Positions 1 through 15,091 of a stretch of DNA of 64,000 nt are shown here, one piece after another (the stretch's first letter is position 1; every line of letters begins with the position of its first letter). The DNA lies in the NCBI GenBank assembly GCA_012295275.1, contig CM022667.1, positions 8,232,538 to 8,296,537 on the forward strand, read 5' to 3'. The DNA comes from Chrysomallon squamiferum (Eukaryota > Mollusca > Gastropoda > Neomphalida > Peltospiridae). The notes under the pieces were generated by a model that was given only the letters and a program-made list of their open reading frames with translations, ran no database searches and was not told the DNA's origin. The translations under genes were made by a program, and so were the position numbers.

Positions 1-449
1 ATCAGCATAAAGACTGTAAAATGAATAATATTTACTATAAAATGAACGATTTGTCAAATCGAATAAATAACATAATTATATTTTTTTAACAAAACAAACA
101 AATAAAATACATTTTTAAAGTATGTACAAAATAAAACCATACTGTTTTCTAATACATATTACAATATGATTTAAGAATTTTAAACATAATAAAATGTTAT
201 TTACATATATAATATAAAATATATATATAAATAAAAAATTAAAATTAGTTTTCAACTGTTCCTCCCACCTAGCTCGTATAAGAATTTTTTTGTAGTTTAT
301 TGTTAATGATTACTTTTCATAAATACTGTGTCAACATAAAGTTATATGTGTACTTACTAGTATTCAAATTCTTTTAAATAAAACCGTGTTATTAAAATAT
401 GTGTACATGATTGAGATATAATGAGAACACATCGGAACAGTTTTCAAGT
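1..449. other. AT-rich 3' flank of beta-tubulin gene 1
   Basis: Non-coding, very AT-rich DNA downstream of the minus-strand tubulin stop codon. It contains short A/T runs and a short (TA)n stretch near 215-235. The only functional candidate is an AATAAA hexamer on the minus strand at 296-301. Confidence 0.7.
296..301 (-). terminator. Candidate polyadenylation signal of beta-tubulin gene 1
   Basis: AATAAA on the minus strand, about 150 bases past the tubulin stop. A G-rich stretch follows on the minus strand (about 262-275), as is usual downstream of cleavage sites. AT-rich DNA makes chance hexamers common, so this is tentative. Confidence 0.4.
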
Positions 450-1690
450 TTAAAGCCTGTCCCCGTAATGTGGGTAATGCTCCATACCATCATCAACGGT
501 GGCGTCCTGGTACTGCTGGTACTCAGAGATCAAGTCGTTCATGTTGGACTCTGCCTCGGCGAATTCCACTTCGTCCATACCCTCACCAGTGTACCAGTGG
601 AGGAAAGCTCTTCGTCTGAACATGGCGCTGAACTGTTCGCCGATTCGACGAAACAGCTCCTGGACGGCAGTGTTGTTTCCAAGGAAAGTCGCGGACATTT
701 TCAGTCCACGAGGGGGAATGTCGCAGACGGCAGTTTTCACGTTGTTGGGGATCCACTCTACGAAGTACGGACTGTTCTTGTTCTGGATGTTCACCATCTG
801 CTCGTCGACTTCCTTCATGGACATTCGACCTCTGAAGATGGCTGCGCACGTGAGGTATTTGCCGTGTCGTGGATCGCAGGCGACCATCATGTTCTTAGCG
901 TCGAACATCTGCTGGGTCAGTTCTGGAACGGTGATGGCGCGGTATCTCTGATTTCCACGGAAGTGAGCGGAACAAAGCCAGGAATAAAGAAATGAAGGCG
1001 TGGGAATGGAACCATGTTGACTGCCAGTTTGCGAAGATCAGCATTGAGTTGACCGGGGAACCTGAAACAGGTTGTGATGCCGGACATCGCAGCGGACACT
1101 AGGTGGTTCAGGTCGCCGTAGGTTGGCGTTGTGAGTTTTAGAGTGTGGTGGCAGATGTCGTACAGGGCTTCGTTGTCGATGCAGTTCGTTTCATCTGTGT
1201 TATCTATCAGCATGTTGATCGCCAGCGTGGCGTTATATGGTTCTACAACAGTGTCTGAAACCTGAAAAACATAACTGGAAATTTCAAAAGACGACACTAG
1301 CAAAATCATTTCATTCTGTCCACAGTATTAAAACACTGTTTTATTAACGCATTTCAACCCAAAGCCTACACGTATGATATTTATTTTTATCCTGATAATC
1401 CTATACGCTATGAAGTTGTGACATTTGATACATTAAAGCATTAAAGCATGGAATATAAATTTCAGTAACTGAAATTTCATTATCTTTTTCCGTCCAGTTT
1501 AATACGAAGAGTCCCCGTCATCAGCGTTGAACTCGGTGAAGGCGGGAGCCAGAACATTTGAGATTTACAAACGTACAATCTGGATCCGTGGTTAGTTTGC
1601 CAAGGTAACATTAGGTTTATGGCATAAAAGACAGTAACAGTTACTGTTAACTGTGATGATGTAAGAGGCAGAGCCACTGATGTATGTGTG

Positions 1691-1753
<63 letters not shown>

Positions 1754-2669
1754 AACTTACTTTCGGAGACGGAATCACTGAGAACGAGTTCATGATTCTG
1801 TCGGGGTATTCTTCTTTGAATCTGTTCATCAAGAGACACCCGAGACCAGAACCACAGCCTCCACCAATCGAGTGCGTTATCTGGAAGCCCTGCAGACAGT
1901 CGCAGCTTTCCGCTTCTTTTCGGGCAATATCGAGAATAGAATCGGCGAGTTCCGCGCCGTCTGTGTAATGTCCTTTTGCGAAGTTGTTACTGCAGCTGGT
2001 CCGGCCAAAAATAAAATTATCTGGACGAAAAATGTGGCCAAACGGTCCTGATCTGACTGTATCACAGGTGCCCGGTTCTAGATCTATGAGAAGCGTCCTA
2101 GGAACAAATTTACCACCTAAAATAAATAAATAAACATGATGCAGAATAAAGTCTAGGCTTTGCAAGCGTAATCAATTACCATTATAAGTTTTATTAATAA
2201 TTAAAATGGTGTATAACAATTACAATAACAATAATAATAAGAAGAAAGACAACAACGACAACAACAGTGAGAACAACAACAATAATAACAACAATAATAT
2301 ATACACGATCTTGTTAATTATAAAAAAATATAAAAATTTTGCTTTGGAATCTTCCATATTAGGCTGAAATTAAGCAACTCTCAAAAGGTGATACTCTACA
2401 AAAACCAAACAAATCTCTGCTAATCGACTGGTATACTGTTGGATGTAGGGTCCGCATTTGCGTTTATGTGTGTACGGATTTTACCACATTTTGTAATATA
2501 TACGTCATAGCTGTTGTTAAAATGTTGCTCGTTTTCATGTGATGTCTAATCGTTTTGTTTTGTTTTTGTTTATTTGTAAATACAGAATACGTAAATCCGC
2601 CATTATGCTTCGCTAGAATAACGCAACTCAAGTATAATTAAATTATTTCAGCCTAAATGAAGTTGAAAT

Positions 2670-2759
<90 letters not shown>

Positions 2760-3235
2760 AACTTGCTGTATATTCTACGTGGTGTATAGCAAGGAATTTC
2801 ACTTGGAACGTGCATCTGTACGTCTTCCGTGTTAACGGCTAGAGAAGTAAAATGGACATGGCTGGTTTTAACCTGGGATAATTTTTACAAACACTAATGA
2901 CGGTATTTAACACGAACAGGTACGTGAAAATCGTGCTAAGTCAAGCTTTTAGTAATAAATGTTTACCCATGGCCTCGTTGTAATAAACATTAATTCTCTC
3001 TAGCTGCAGATCGGAATCGCCGTGGTAGGTGCCAGTGGGGTCAATTCCATGTTCGTCTGAAATCACTTCCCAAAACTAAAACAAAATAATAAAAAAACAA
3101 CAACAACAACAACAACAACCTAACCCGCTGAAATCTAGTTCACATCTTATAATATGTTGTGCTGGATTCCATGAAATTATTAACAGAAAAACAATTACCA
3201 CAAAAATATGAATAATTAAATTTATAAAGAAAGAA

Positions 3236-3272
<37 letters not shown>

Positions 3273-3424
3273 TGTTCATATTATACAAATAAACATTTAT
3301 ATTAATAGTTGGTGTGTGCGTGCGTGTATTGTATCTTATAAATAAATATTTATATTAATAGTTGGTGTCTGTATGTATGTCTGTCCATATTACAAAAATA
3401 AATATTGATGTTAATAGTTGGTGT

Positions 3425-3508
<84 letters not shown>

Positions 3509-3604
3509 TCATCAACATTAAAGCAGTGTAAACAAACAACTTACTTTTGATCCACACTGAAGACCACACTGTCCGACCATAACAAGGACAATTTCGCGCA
3601 CCAT
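450..3604 (-). CDS. Divergent beta-tubulin (4 exons, one frameshift)
   Basis: Beta subunit of the tubulin dimer that builds microtubules. Exons on the minus strand are 3604-3545, 3075-2967 (109 bp), 2116-1761 (356 bp) and 1261-450, all with GT-AG introns and phases 0, 1 and 0. Clear tubulin blocks include [51 protein letters not shown] and [20 protein letters not shown]. It differs from ordinary beta-tubulin in several places. The start reads MVREI instead of MREI. The glycine-rich nucleotide loop reads GGGCGSG, with Cys for the near-invariant Thr. The C-terminal tail ([17 protein letters not shown]) lacks the usual Glu-rich stretch. Exon 4 needs one extra base near 959-960 to stay in frame (PLTS to RGNQRYRA); adding it gives 445 aa, the normal length. 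The rest is open and conserved, so this is either an assembly indel or a very young lesion. It may be a specialised isoform. Confidence 0.88.
959..960 (-). other. Single-base deletion frameshift in tubulin gene 1 exon 4
   Basis: On the minus strand the codons for Pro-Leu-Thr-Ser run straight into CGTGGA (Arg-Gly) one base short: ACTTCCGTGGA is seen where ACTTCCCGTGGA would keep frame. Exon lengths sum to 1337, one less than a multiple of three. The second tubulin gene lacks the same base. Confidence 0.85.
1691..1751. repeat. (TA)n microsatellite in tubulin gene 1 intron 3
   Basis: About 60 bases of alternating TA with one TG interruption. It directly abuts the exon 3 splice donor at 1760. 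Confidence 0.95.
2670..2755. repeat. (TG)n(AG)n compound microsatellite in tubulin gene 1 intron 2
   Basis: A short TG run passes directly into about 60 bases of AG. It lies inside the intron between exons 2 and 3. Confidence 0.95.
3237..3507. repeat. (TG)n tracts and a minor tandem repeat in tubulin gene 1 intron 1
   Basis: TG runs at about 3237-3270 and 3420-3507 flank three copies of a roughly 60-base unit built around 'attaatagttggtgtg' (about 3300, 3355 and 3411). All are intronic. Confidence 0.85.
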
Positions 3605-3656
3605 TTTGGAATTTCTCGGATTGTGTTTCGAATTAAGAAGAATGTTATATCTAAGA

Positions 3657-3765
3657 ACTGATGTCTTTCTTTCGATTTAACAAGAATTTTATAACTGAGA
3701 AGTGATTTCTTAGTTTGTAGGGGAGGAACGTCTTGTTCTGATGTTTCGTTTACTTTATGACGTCA
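3657..3765 (-). promoter_or_regulatory. Candidate promoter of beta-tubulin gene 1: TATA box, initiator and CRE
   Basis: On the minus strand, TATAAAA (3693-3687) is followed 34 bases later by TCAGT (A at 3659), close to the usual TATA-to-start spacing. A perfect cAMP-response palindrome, TGACGTCA, lies about 65 bases upstream of the TATA box at 3758-3765. The predicted start is about 55 bases before the ATG at 3604. This is seen in sequence only. Confidence 0.55.
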
Positions 3766-4791
3766 TATCATTATTTACGGTTACGTCAATCGAGTTATTT
3801 CCCTTGATCTGTTAACTGACTATGTCGTTCTGGTAATTTAGTCTAATAAGCCAACTAAATATCGATATTAACAGTAAATAATAATAAAATAAATAAATAA
3901 AATAAAATAAAATAAAATAAAATAAATATATATTTTTTTTTTTTTTTTTTAAAGTTATAGTTAAATAAATAAATAGTAACAAAATGAGGATCTCAACCAC
4001 ATTACACAGTTTTCATAATGATAATGATAATAAGAAGAATTATACTATACTATACTTTACTGATAAATTGGTTACCACTAACAAATACGAATGAATGCGT
4101 TAAAGATGTCCAGAAAAGTGACAAACAGCAAAATGCTCATTACAACTTTTTTTTTGACTGTCAGATCAACCCTCGTCACGGACTATATCTGTCCCTCCAG
4201 TCAGGTTTCTTTTCGTGTATATTAAAGGACATCCATATATCAACATGGTGTCAAACGTTTTAGATGAGATCTGTAAATTTTAATAATCTTTTATTTTTTT
4301 TTTTTTTTAAAAGTACATTGATAATCTCGAGGAATTTTTGTGTTGATTACATTTCGCAATTATAGCAAACGATTTCTTAATAAAGAAATGTCTCAAAGTA
4401 TTGCAATTGCTAGTCGTGCGATAATAAAATGAAATCATCTACAGTCTTTACAAAAAAAAGTATCACTATGTAAAGGAATTAAAAAAAGTAAAAAAAAAAA
4501 ATAAATGTATTTTAAAATATTTTATTAATGAACCAAACATTGCCAGGTACTGGTAGCAAATGACGTCAGATTTATTATCCAGGTTCCACGCTTTCCAATG
4601 TGGTACATTTTCTCTATGGAAACGATCTGTCATTAATATTGTTGCAATGATCTTAAAAAGTGTCGATATTGTTAATCATAGTTTAACAGTTTAGTCAACA
4701 CCTCTGTATACTGTATACCGAGTATTTTAGCAAAACTTGTAATTAAAATATTAATACTAATAACAAAACTCATTCTATTTGCAAAGATCTA
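3766..4791. other. Intergenic AT-rich DNA between the two tubulin genes
   Basis: No coding signal. It contains (AAATA)n with a T run at about 3885-3950, a T run near 4288, a second perfect TGACGTCA at 4561-4568 and one ATTTCGCAAT at 4351-4360. The 3' UTR of tubulin gene 2 probably occupies about 4790-5262. Confidence 0.6.
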
Positions 4792-4797
4792 TTTATT
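4792..4797 (-). terminator. Candidate polyadenylation signal of beta-tubulin gene 2
   Basis: AATAAA on the minus strand, about 470 bases after the stop codon. Other hexamers occur nearby (around 4518), so the choice is uncertain. Confidence 0.3.
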
Positions 4798-5262
4798 TTC
4801 TTGGAATGAAAGCATAAAAAATTGATAAAATGGATTTTTCTCTTGGTGATATTGGGTTAAAATGTCATCAAAGACAAAGCTTTCATTTTGCCATTGTCAA
4901 TACTGTTTTTACAAATACACATTTCTTTAACTTCAGCATCAAAATGTAATTCACATGCACCACTGTTTAAAATGTATTATCACTTAATGCTATATCACAG
5001 AATGTACAAAGTATGAAGACTAAATCATGTACAAAAATACTGCTCTTATTCACTTTCTCAAAATCTGATGAAACATTTTTATATTGCTATATGATACAGC
5101 TCTCAACTGAAATGTGTCTAATGTTCAAATTCCCGATAACTTTGTTAAATATACAGAAAACAATGTTTAATTAAGCTGAATGGAATAGATTTTTGATTGT
5201 CATAATATTGAGGTAATTAAAGTGTCTGGGACTAATGGTAAACTGTCATCAGTTTCTAAAAC

Positions 5263-8113
<2,851 letters not shown>

Positions 8114-8202
8114 TTTCGGAATAGGTTACAATGCAAATTTAATCTCAAACACTTCTTCTTACTTGTCCCCAACAGTTTGCCGCAAAAATTATTTTCTTGT
8201 CG

Positions 8203-8210
8203 TATTTATA
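8203..8210 (-). promoter_or_regulatory. TATA box of beta-tubulin gene 2
   Basis: TATAAATA on the minus strand, about 90 bases upstream of the ATG at 8113. That leaves room for a transcription start near 8175. No CRE is visible here, unlike in the sister gene. Confidence 0.55.
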
Positions 8211-9176
8211 GCTTTTAATTTGACCGCTTTATCCTTCCGACATGAATAGATTTGTAAAATATTTTACGATTGGCTGTTTTTTGTGAAGGCGAACTATTTT
8301 TCTCACTGATAATTCAATTGTGTAATTACTACCCTTCTGGAGCTGTTGAAAAAGCTAATTAAGCAACAAAAGGTTCAAATTGTATTACGGCTTAAAATTA
8401 AAATAATTAGAGCACAAGCTACTCCCTGCGGATTAATTTCCAAAGAAACCAGCCATCAGACGACTGATTACAAATATGTAAACATAGTTTTGATTGGTTG
8501 GAGAAGGATGGGCGGCAAGTAGTAAACATTATTATAATACCGTGGATTAGTTTACAAACGAAACTCTGATAATGAACGCTTAAAACAACAACACTAATAC
8601 ATAAATATTATTAACCATTTTACATTTCTTTTTATTATTTTTTCGATCTTAGAAATAATGAAATAGTAGTAATAATAATAATAATAAAAAAGTGATATAA
8701 TTAATTATGTAAAACTGTATTTTTATTGTTGTCTTTAACCAGAAGATATAAGCATACTTAAGATATAAATAAATGAATAATGATGTGGGATAACAGCAAA
8801 TAACTGTTGGCTTGGATATTCATTTATTGTTTTTTTAAATTTAAAAATTATTTTCTACAGAAAATAAGTAAAAGAATGTGTGTGTGTGTGTGTGTGTGTG
8901 TGTTCAATTTTATTTAATTTTTACACGTTTCCTAGCCATCTTTCGGCTAGACGGAAATATTTACGCCATGTATTTATGCTCCATATTCCAGTGTATAAAA
9001 TGGCATTTCGATGCTTATTCATTTGGAAATACGTGAACAATAACATAAACGTATGTTAATGTGCCGATTAAAACTTGCTGTTTTGACAGATATTGCACAA
9101 CAGGCGTCCTCTCATTCAGTAATTATTTCTGATACTACACTTTATTTACACAATTTTTCCGCCTTACCGTACGAAC
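8211..9176. other. Intergenic region between tubulin gene 2 and PSMG4
   Basis: The two genes are divergently transcribed, so this roughly 1-kb gap holds both promoters. It includes a short (ATA)n near 8660-8690 and a (GT)n run at about 8876-8902. No gene is seen. Confidence 0.6.
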
Positions 9177-10084
9177 ATGGAACAGTCTATAACAAGAAGC
9201 ATGGACACCAATGCGACTATGGCAGCAGCATTTGATTGTAAACAATCAGTTGGTGTACATACATTCCAAGCAAAAATAATCAACACAACAGTTTCTTTTC
9301 AAGTTATAAAGCTTAATGATAGTTTTCATTTGTTCGTTGGAACCAAACCAACTTTAGAAAACATGGCCATGGCCATGAAAAATAATTACGTAAGTCAACA
9401 CTTAAATTTTAACTAATTTCTGTTACAGAAAACCTCAACACAACCCCGATTAATAATTACGATTATAAATAAACAATATTTATTATTATTATTTAACGAA
9501 AAATAAATATTTATTTTATTACAGTTATATATTTATTATTATTTTCAGTTTATTAGTGCCTAATTTGAGATGCGAACTGAATTAAATATATTTATGATTT
9601 GTCAAACTATACCGAATGTAATATAGTCACAGATTAGCACCTGTTTATTGCCTTCTTATCTATCTGTATTGACAATTTTAATATTTTAGGAAAATCTGCC
9701 TGTCACAACACATTTGTTTGGAAGCAGTCTTGATTCAACATCTAGCAGCATTGCACAGAAATTAGGTAAGCAGCAGTCACTTCATATTATACCAGATGAT
9801 TTTTATAAGAAATTTAAACATTTCTTAAAATAATACTGTTGGTAGTAAAATACTTATAAACTTGTAGAATTAATAGGAAAAGAAACAAAATTACTGATTG
9901 CCAGATTAAGTAAAAAGAGCTCAAAAAAAAAAAAAAAATCATTTTAATTTTGTTATTTTACTAAAATTTTTACTTTTATATTAATTTTTCTAGTATACTA
10001 AAAAGTTAAATTTGCTGAAATAATAATCAATATACATTCAGTTAACTTTAAGTCAACTTTTATTTATATTATTATTATTATTAA

Positions 10085-10151
<67 letters not shown>

Positions 10152-10932
10152 GTGGCTTATGGTTCTTAATAATAAAGTAGGTTAATGACATGAGGATGAA
10201 TTAAGACATGAATTTATCTATTTGTTATGACTAATTTTGTTAATATATATATATAAAATAAATAAATAAGGAAAAAAATTAATAATAAAAATAAAAATCC
10301 TTGATCATGTGGGGATTAAACTTATTTTGCCAATGTGAATAGACTTTTATCTCTAAAAAAAAATAAATAAAAAAAAATAAAGAAGTTAATTTACAATAAA
10401 AAATAAATTAGAAAAGATAAAGAAATAATAAAAGGGAGGACATAATAAAAATTAAAACATCAGTTTTCATGCATCAGACACTTTTTATTTTATTGACATC
10501 TTTACTGTTAGCAAAGATTAGTGAAACAGACAATTAAAATGTAATTAGGCTGTTTATCACCAAAGGTACCCTTTGTGGTTAATCTAATTTAGCTGTGCAA
10601 ATCATTGATCATACATGTCTCAGTATGATTAAATACACAGATATAGCCAACATAGCATGGGTGAGTCCACAGGGGCATTTGCCCCCCCCCCACTGCACTT
10701 ATTTATTTATTTATTTATTTATAAATACTGTGTAAGTGCTACAGGTATCAGTTTATTTCTCTGACAGAGGTGACTTGGATTTCTGAATTTTTCCTGATTT
10801 TCTGGACCAAAGCCTGATAAACAATTAAGATATAAAGTAAACAATGAAAAGTATAGAGGGAAATAGTATTTAACAGATAATGAGTAATACACTTCTAAAT
10901 CTGGTTTTTGGGAAGATTTATAAATGTCTTGT

Positions 10933-10964
<32 letters not shown>

Positions 10965-11284
10965 TCAATGCCATGTAAGGTGTGTATGTGTATAATAGTG
11001 TATATGTGTAGGTGCATGTGTATGTGTACATGTGTTATGTGTGAGTGTAAGGTGTGTGTGTGTGTGTTCACGTGTGCATTTGTTTCATTGTAGGTGTTAT
11101 TAAATAATAATTGTTGTAGTTGTAGATGTTTTATATTTCATGAACAGCTTTTTTTTTTTTTTCAGCCAAGAAAACAGGAAAACAGGTGTTTGTGAGTTGT
11201 AATTTAGATTATGACCCAACTTTGCTGCCTCTCGTTGAAAAACATATTTTTGAAGAACTGAAGAAAAATCCAGACAAATTTTAA
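9177..11284 (+). CDS. PSMG4: Proteasome assembly chaperone 4
   Basis: PSMG4 pairs with PSMG3 and helps assemble the alpha ring of the 20S proteasome. Three exons, 9177-9389, 9690-9765 and 11166-11284, join in phases 0 and 1 with GT-AG introns to give 135 aa, close to the 123 aa of the human protein. Matching blocks include VHTFQAKI, FQVIKLNDSFHLFVGTKPTLE, NMAMAMKNNY, PVTTHLFGSSLDSTSSSIAQ, KKTGKQVFVSCNL and the C-terminal LVEKHIFEELKKNPDKF. The N-terminal 25 or so residues are not conserved; Met at 9207 or 9222 could also start the protein. Intron 2 is about 1.4 kb and carries a (TTA)n run, an A-rich block and GT repeats. Confidence 0.92.
10063..10150. repeat. (TTA)n microsatellite in PSMG4 intron 2
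   Basis: About 88 bases of ATT/TTA repeat with one interruption, within the long second intron. A GT-rich stretch follows at about 10937-11070. Confidence 0.95.
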
Positions 11285-11667
11285 ATTCTTTAAGAAAAAT
11301 TGAAAATAACAATTCAGCAGCAGATATTCTTGTGAGTGTGACACACAGTACAAACTTGCAGTCAGTGTGCAGTGTGACAAAGTGTTCACTATGTTGAAAA
11401 GTAATGTTTATGCAACGACATGCACAACATCGGCGGCATTAGTACATGACCTCTGACAGGTTTGCTGACCTCTGTGAATGAAATTCAGAACCAGTGTCAA
11501 AACATTTGTTTGTGTGTGAGTGTTATGTTTTGTGTGGTTATATCTGTGACAGAGAAAGAGAGGGAGAGATTGAGGAACTGAGAATGAGAAAGAAACAGAG
11601 ACACAGGGAGAGGTTTTTTTGTTCAGACAGTTATATCCTGTAAAAACTTAAGCATTTTAGATGTGGT

Positions 11668-11673
11668 AATAAA
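11668..11673 (+). terminator. PSMG4: Candidate polyadenylation signal of PSMG4
   Basis: AATAAA about 385 bases after the PSMG4 stop, followed by TTTTG- and GTGTAT-containing sequence. Confidence 0.45.
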
Positions 11674-12669
11674 ATACGGATTTCATTCAGGAAATATTCA
11701 TAATATTTTGTTAATAATGCTTTTAAATTCTTTTTGCAGTGTATATTTTGATTAATTTGACTAATTGTTAGTTCAGATTCAAAAGAACTAAGAATTAACA
11801 ATGAACTGATTTCAGTTTACAATAGAAAGTAGTAACTGAAATCTTTAATATTTAAAGACAAACATTTTTCATATTTTATTACATTAAATAAATTAATAAT
11901 ACTGATAAGAAAAATATGGAAATTTATATGTGGAAAAAAAAAAAAAAAAAAAAAAATAAATAAATAACAACAAAGGTAATATAATAAAATAATATAAAAT
12001 AAATATTAAAATTTTTAAAAATTTATTTATATAAAAAATCTCTTAAAAAAAAAAAAATAATAATAATAAAAATAAATAAATAAGAAATAATAAAAAGCAA
12101 GCTTTGTCAGCATATTTCTCTGAGCATTAAATACAAGCAAGAGCCTATCTTTATAAGCTGTAAGACGAAAATCACATAGCTACCAGGTCTATAAACTTGA
12201 ACTATTAATCACCATGACAACGAAGGTCTGGTTGCAGTATTGTGTCTGGAGGTGTTCATAGAAAAGAAAAGTGTATTTAACAAATACAAGTAATTTGATG
12301 TTACATAAAGAGATAATTACAGATAAGGGATTATGAATGCTCGTGTTACAGAAACATGAAATTGCGCCCACTGTAAACCGACACTAATTTGCTTTTCAGA
12401 GGTTACTTTAACAAGCCTCGTTAATTGAATACTGTGTTACATAATCCAAGCATGGGTCACTGAATTATTGAAATGCTGTTCTGTTGTCTGGAGTGACAAG
12501 TAAATAATAAATAAATGTGAGATTTGGACTTGCATAACTTGCAAAAAATGATTAACACTTTTAGGTTAATATACATACCTCTCACAAAATGTTGATTGAC
12601 ACCTGCAGGTGCATTTTCGAAATAACATCCATTTTAAGAAAATTTTGTTGTTGGTTATTATTATTATTA

Positions 12670-12707
<38 letters not shown>

Positions 12708-12909
12708 TGTTATTATTTGTATCATTGTTATTAGTGTTATTGTTACTATTATTTTGTTGTTATAGTTTTTGTTATTAGTATCATTTATGGTGTTTGTGGT
12801 AGCAGTAGTGATAGTATTATTACTACAAATACTATTGTTACTATTGCTACTGTTATTATTATTGTAAAACTACTACTGCTATTATTTTATTATTATATTT
12901 TAATTACTA

Positions 12910-12962
<53 letters not shown>

Positions 12963-15048
12963 ACGTTTTATACAGAGACTTAAGGTACAGAAAATGTTTA
13001 AGGTGCATTTCACATTTGTGAGTGCAAGCACATACACACCAACATACAAACATGCACATAAAATTAGATATAAACTGATATCATACTGGTTAAGTCCTTA
13101 TCAAATCACCCCCAAAGTAACATTTTAACCCCACCTCAAGTTTGCAGAAATTTGCTGGTCTTGGCATAATAGCCTAAATCTCAAATGTTAACTGAAATCA
13201 GCAGTTTTGGATGTATCGGACATTGAAATTTTGGCAAAAATGGGTTTTGACCACCACTTCTTAAGTGCTGATATCTCAGTAACCTGTAGATCTGTTTTCA
13301 TGAAACTGATGTCACTGGAAAGCTAATTTGGTAAGGATTCCAAACCTGCTATTATTTTCTTGAGCAACACAAATTAAGTTCTGATAACCTTTATGGCTTT
13401 TTGTTTGACTTTTACAATTTAAAAGGAAATACATTTGTAGAACACAACCACCATGTCTTACAAGACAAAGAAATTTCTGACAGCATTACACAAAAATAAA
13501 TTTTCAAAAACAATTTCATTCATTCATTTACAGTCTAACTTTAAAATTTTCACTTTTGGCACAGTCATTATTTTAGCAGTGCCGTTCTTGCAGGTTTTAC
13601 ACTCACTGAGTCATTTGACATTGACTGTCCCACGTGCAATCTTAGAGTGATAATTATTTAAATCTTACTCTTTTAGTTTCATTCATCCCCAATGATTCCA
13701 TTTACCATTCCATTCACACTATCTACAGTAGTAAGAGTTCTATTTCAATTTGGAAATAATTTTATGCCTTACAGAAATAATAATAACTACAGTAAGAGTA
13801 ACAAGAAGAAAAGAAAAACAAATGGTTTAATTTGACAGTGTTTATTATACACATTATTTGATTATTTCATGAACTGAGAATCATAATTCAACAACAATAT
13901 TTTGTGCAGTAAAGCTAAGACGCACAAAATATTTAAATATTTATTCTTTTAAATAATTTGTTCTGTTTCTATAACAAACTTCTGTCTTTTTATACACAAA
14001 AAATTTAAACACTCTGATTTTACAATTTGACATGAAAGAATAATTAAATTTGAACAACCTGATAAATATCAAAACAGTTTATCTTACAAAATGCACTGCA
14101 TTTATTCCACACAAATGTTACCTGATACTGAATCTACACAAAACAAATAAAATTAAAGATTGACAAGATCACACATATGACATGAATAATTCATGTCGCT
14201 GATGAAACTTTGAGTTTTTGTCTGCTAATACAGTGAATAAACCAACTGCCAGTGTGATGGTTTTTATAAGAAATATAAATTTTAGTTTGTTTGTTTATAA
14301 TGAAAAACCATCTAAACATGTCATTTATACACAGCAAATGGAAAAAAGTTCAAATAGTTTCTTTCCCTACCCTGACCTCAAACACTAACAATGAAGTGAT
14401 AGCTGATATAGTTTTAAAAAATAAAGTGTTTTATTAAATTACATATTTAATGTTTAGTCATGATAAATTGGTAATAAACTTAATTTTTAAATTCAAACTT
14501 TGTTTAAATTTTATTTCTATTTTTTATAATATTGATTATTCAAATTGGCTATTGTGAAATGTAGTTACGTTATTCATAAACTAAAAAACTAAAATAACAT
14601 TCCAGTGAATCACAAGACATGATTAGGCTAAACAACCCAGTTTATAATAGAGCCCTATGCATGAACAAAGGAAAATTTTTTTATTTTTTTATTTGATCTG
14701 CCTCATGTTGTGAAAACTGCATTCACATTAAGATGTTCAAGTATTAATTTTCTATAAATGAGTGAAACAAAGCCATCCTTTCAAAGCCTTTTACTACAGA
14801 ACGTTTTTGTAAAACTTGCACCCTGCAGTATTAATCCAGTTTACATCACTATAACACGTCTTGTCCACATAATCCCTGTGTCATCTCTATTATATTACGG
14901 GAGCAAAGTACACATCATAATGTCAAATATTACATTACTGCCAAATGTATGTAATGAAACAATATTGTTACATTACACATCAAAATACTTAAAGAAAAAA
15001 ACATCCAAGCACCTTATTTTTTTCTTTCCTTTTTTATTATTACAAATT
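11674..15048. other. Intergenic AT-rich region between PSMG4 and the FASTKD gene
   Basis: No coding signal. It holds an A run at about 11934-11956, (AAT)n-like blocks near 12050-12090, (TTA)n at about 12655-12706, and mixed trinucleotide DNA ending in (ATT)n at about 12912-12960. A more complex stretch at about 13080-13450 has normal-looking composition but no ORF and may be an old dispersed repeat. The two flanking genes are convergent. Confidence 0.6.
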
Positions 15049-15091
15049 TTTATTGAGAGGAGAGGTTAAATGATTAGAAAACTTGTGTATG

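Noticed and set aside
411-995. 194-codon plus-strand ORF opposite tubulin gene 1
   Set aside because: It is the antisense shadow of conserved tubulin exon 4. The same shadow appears at 5222-5815 over gene 2.
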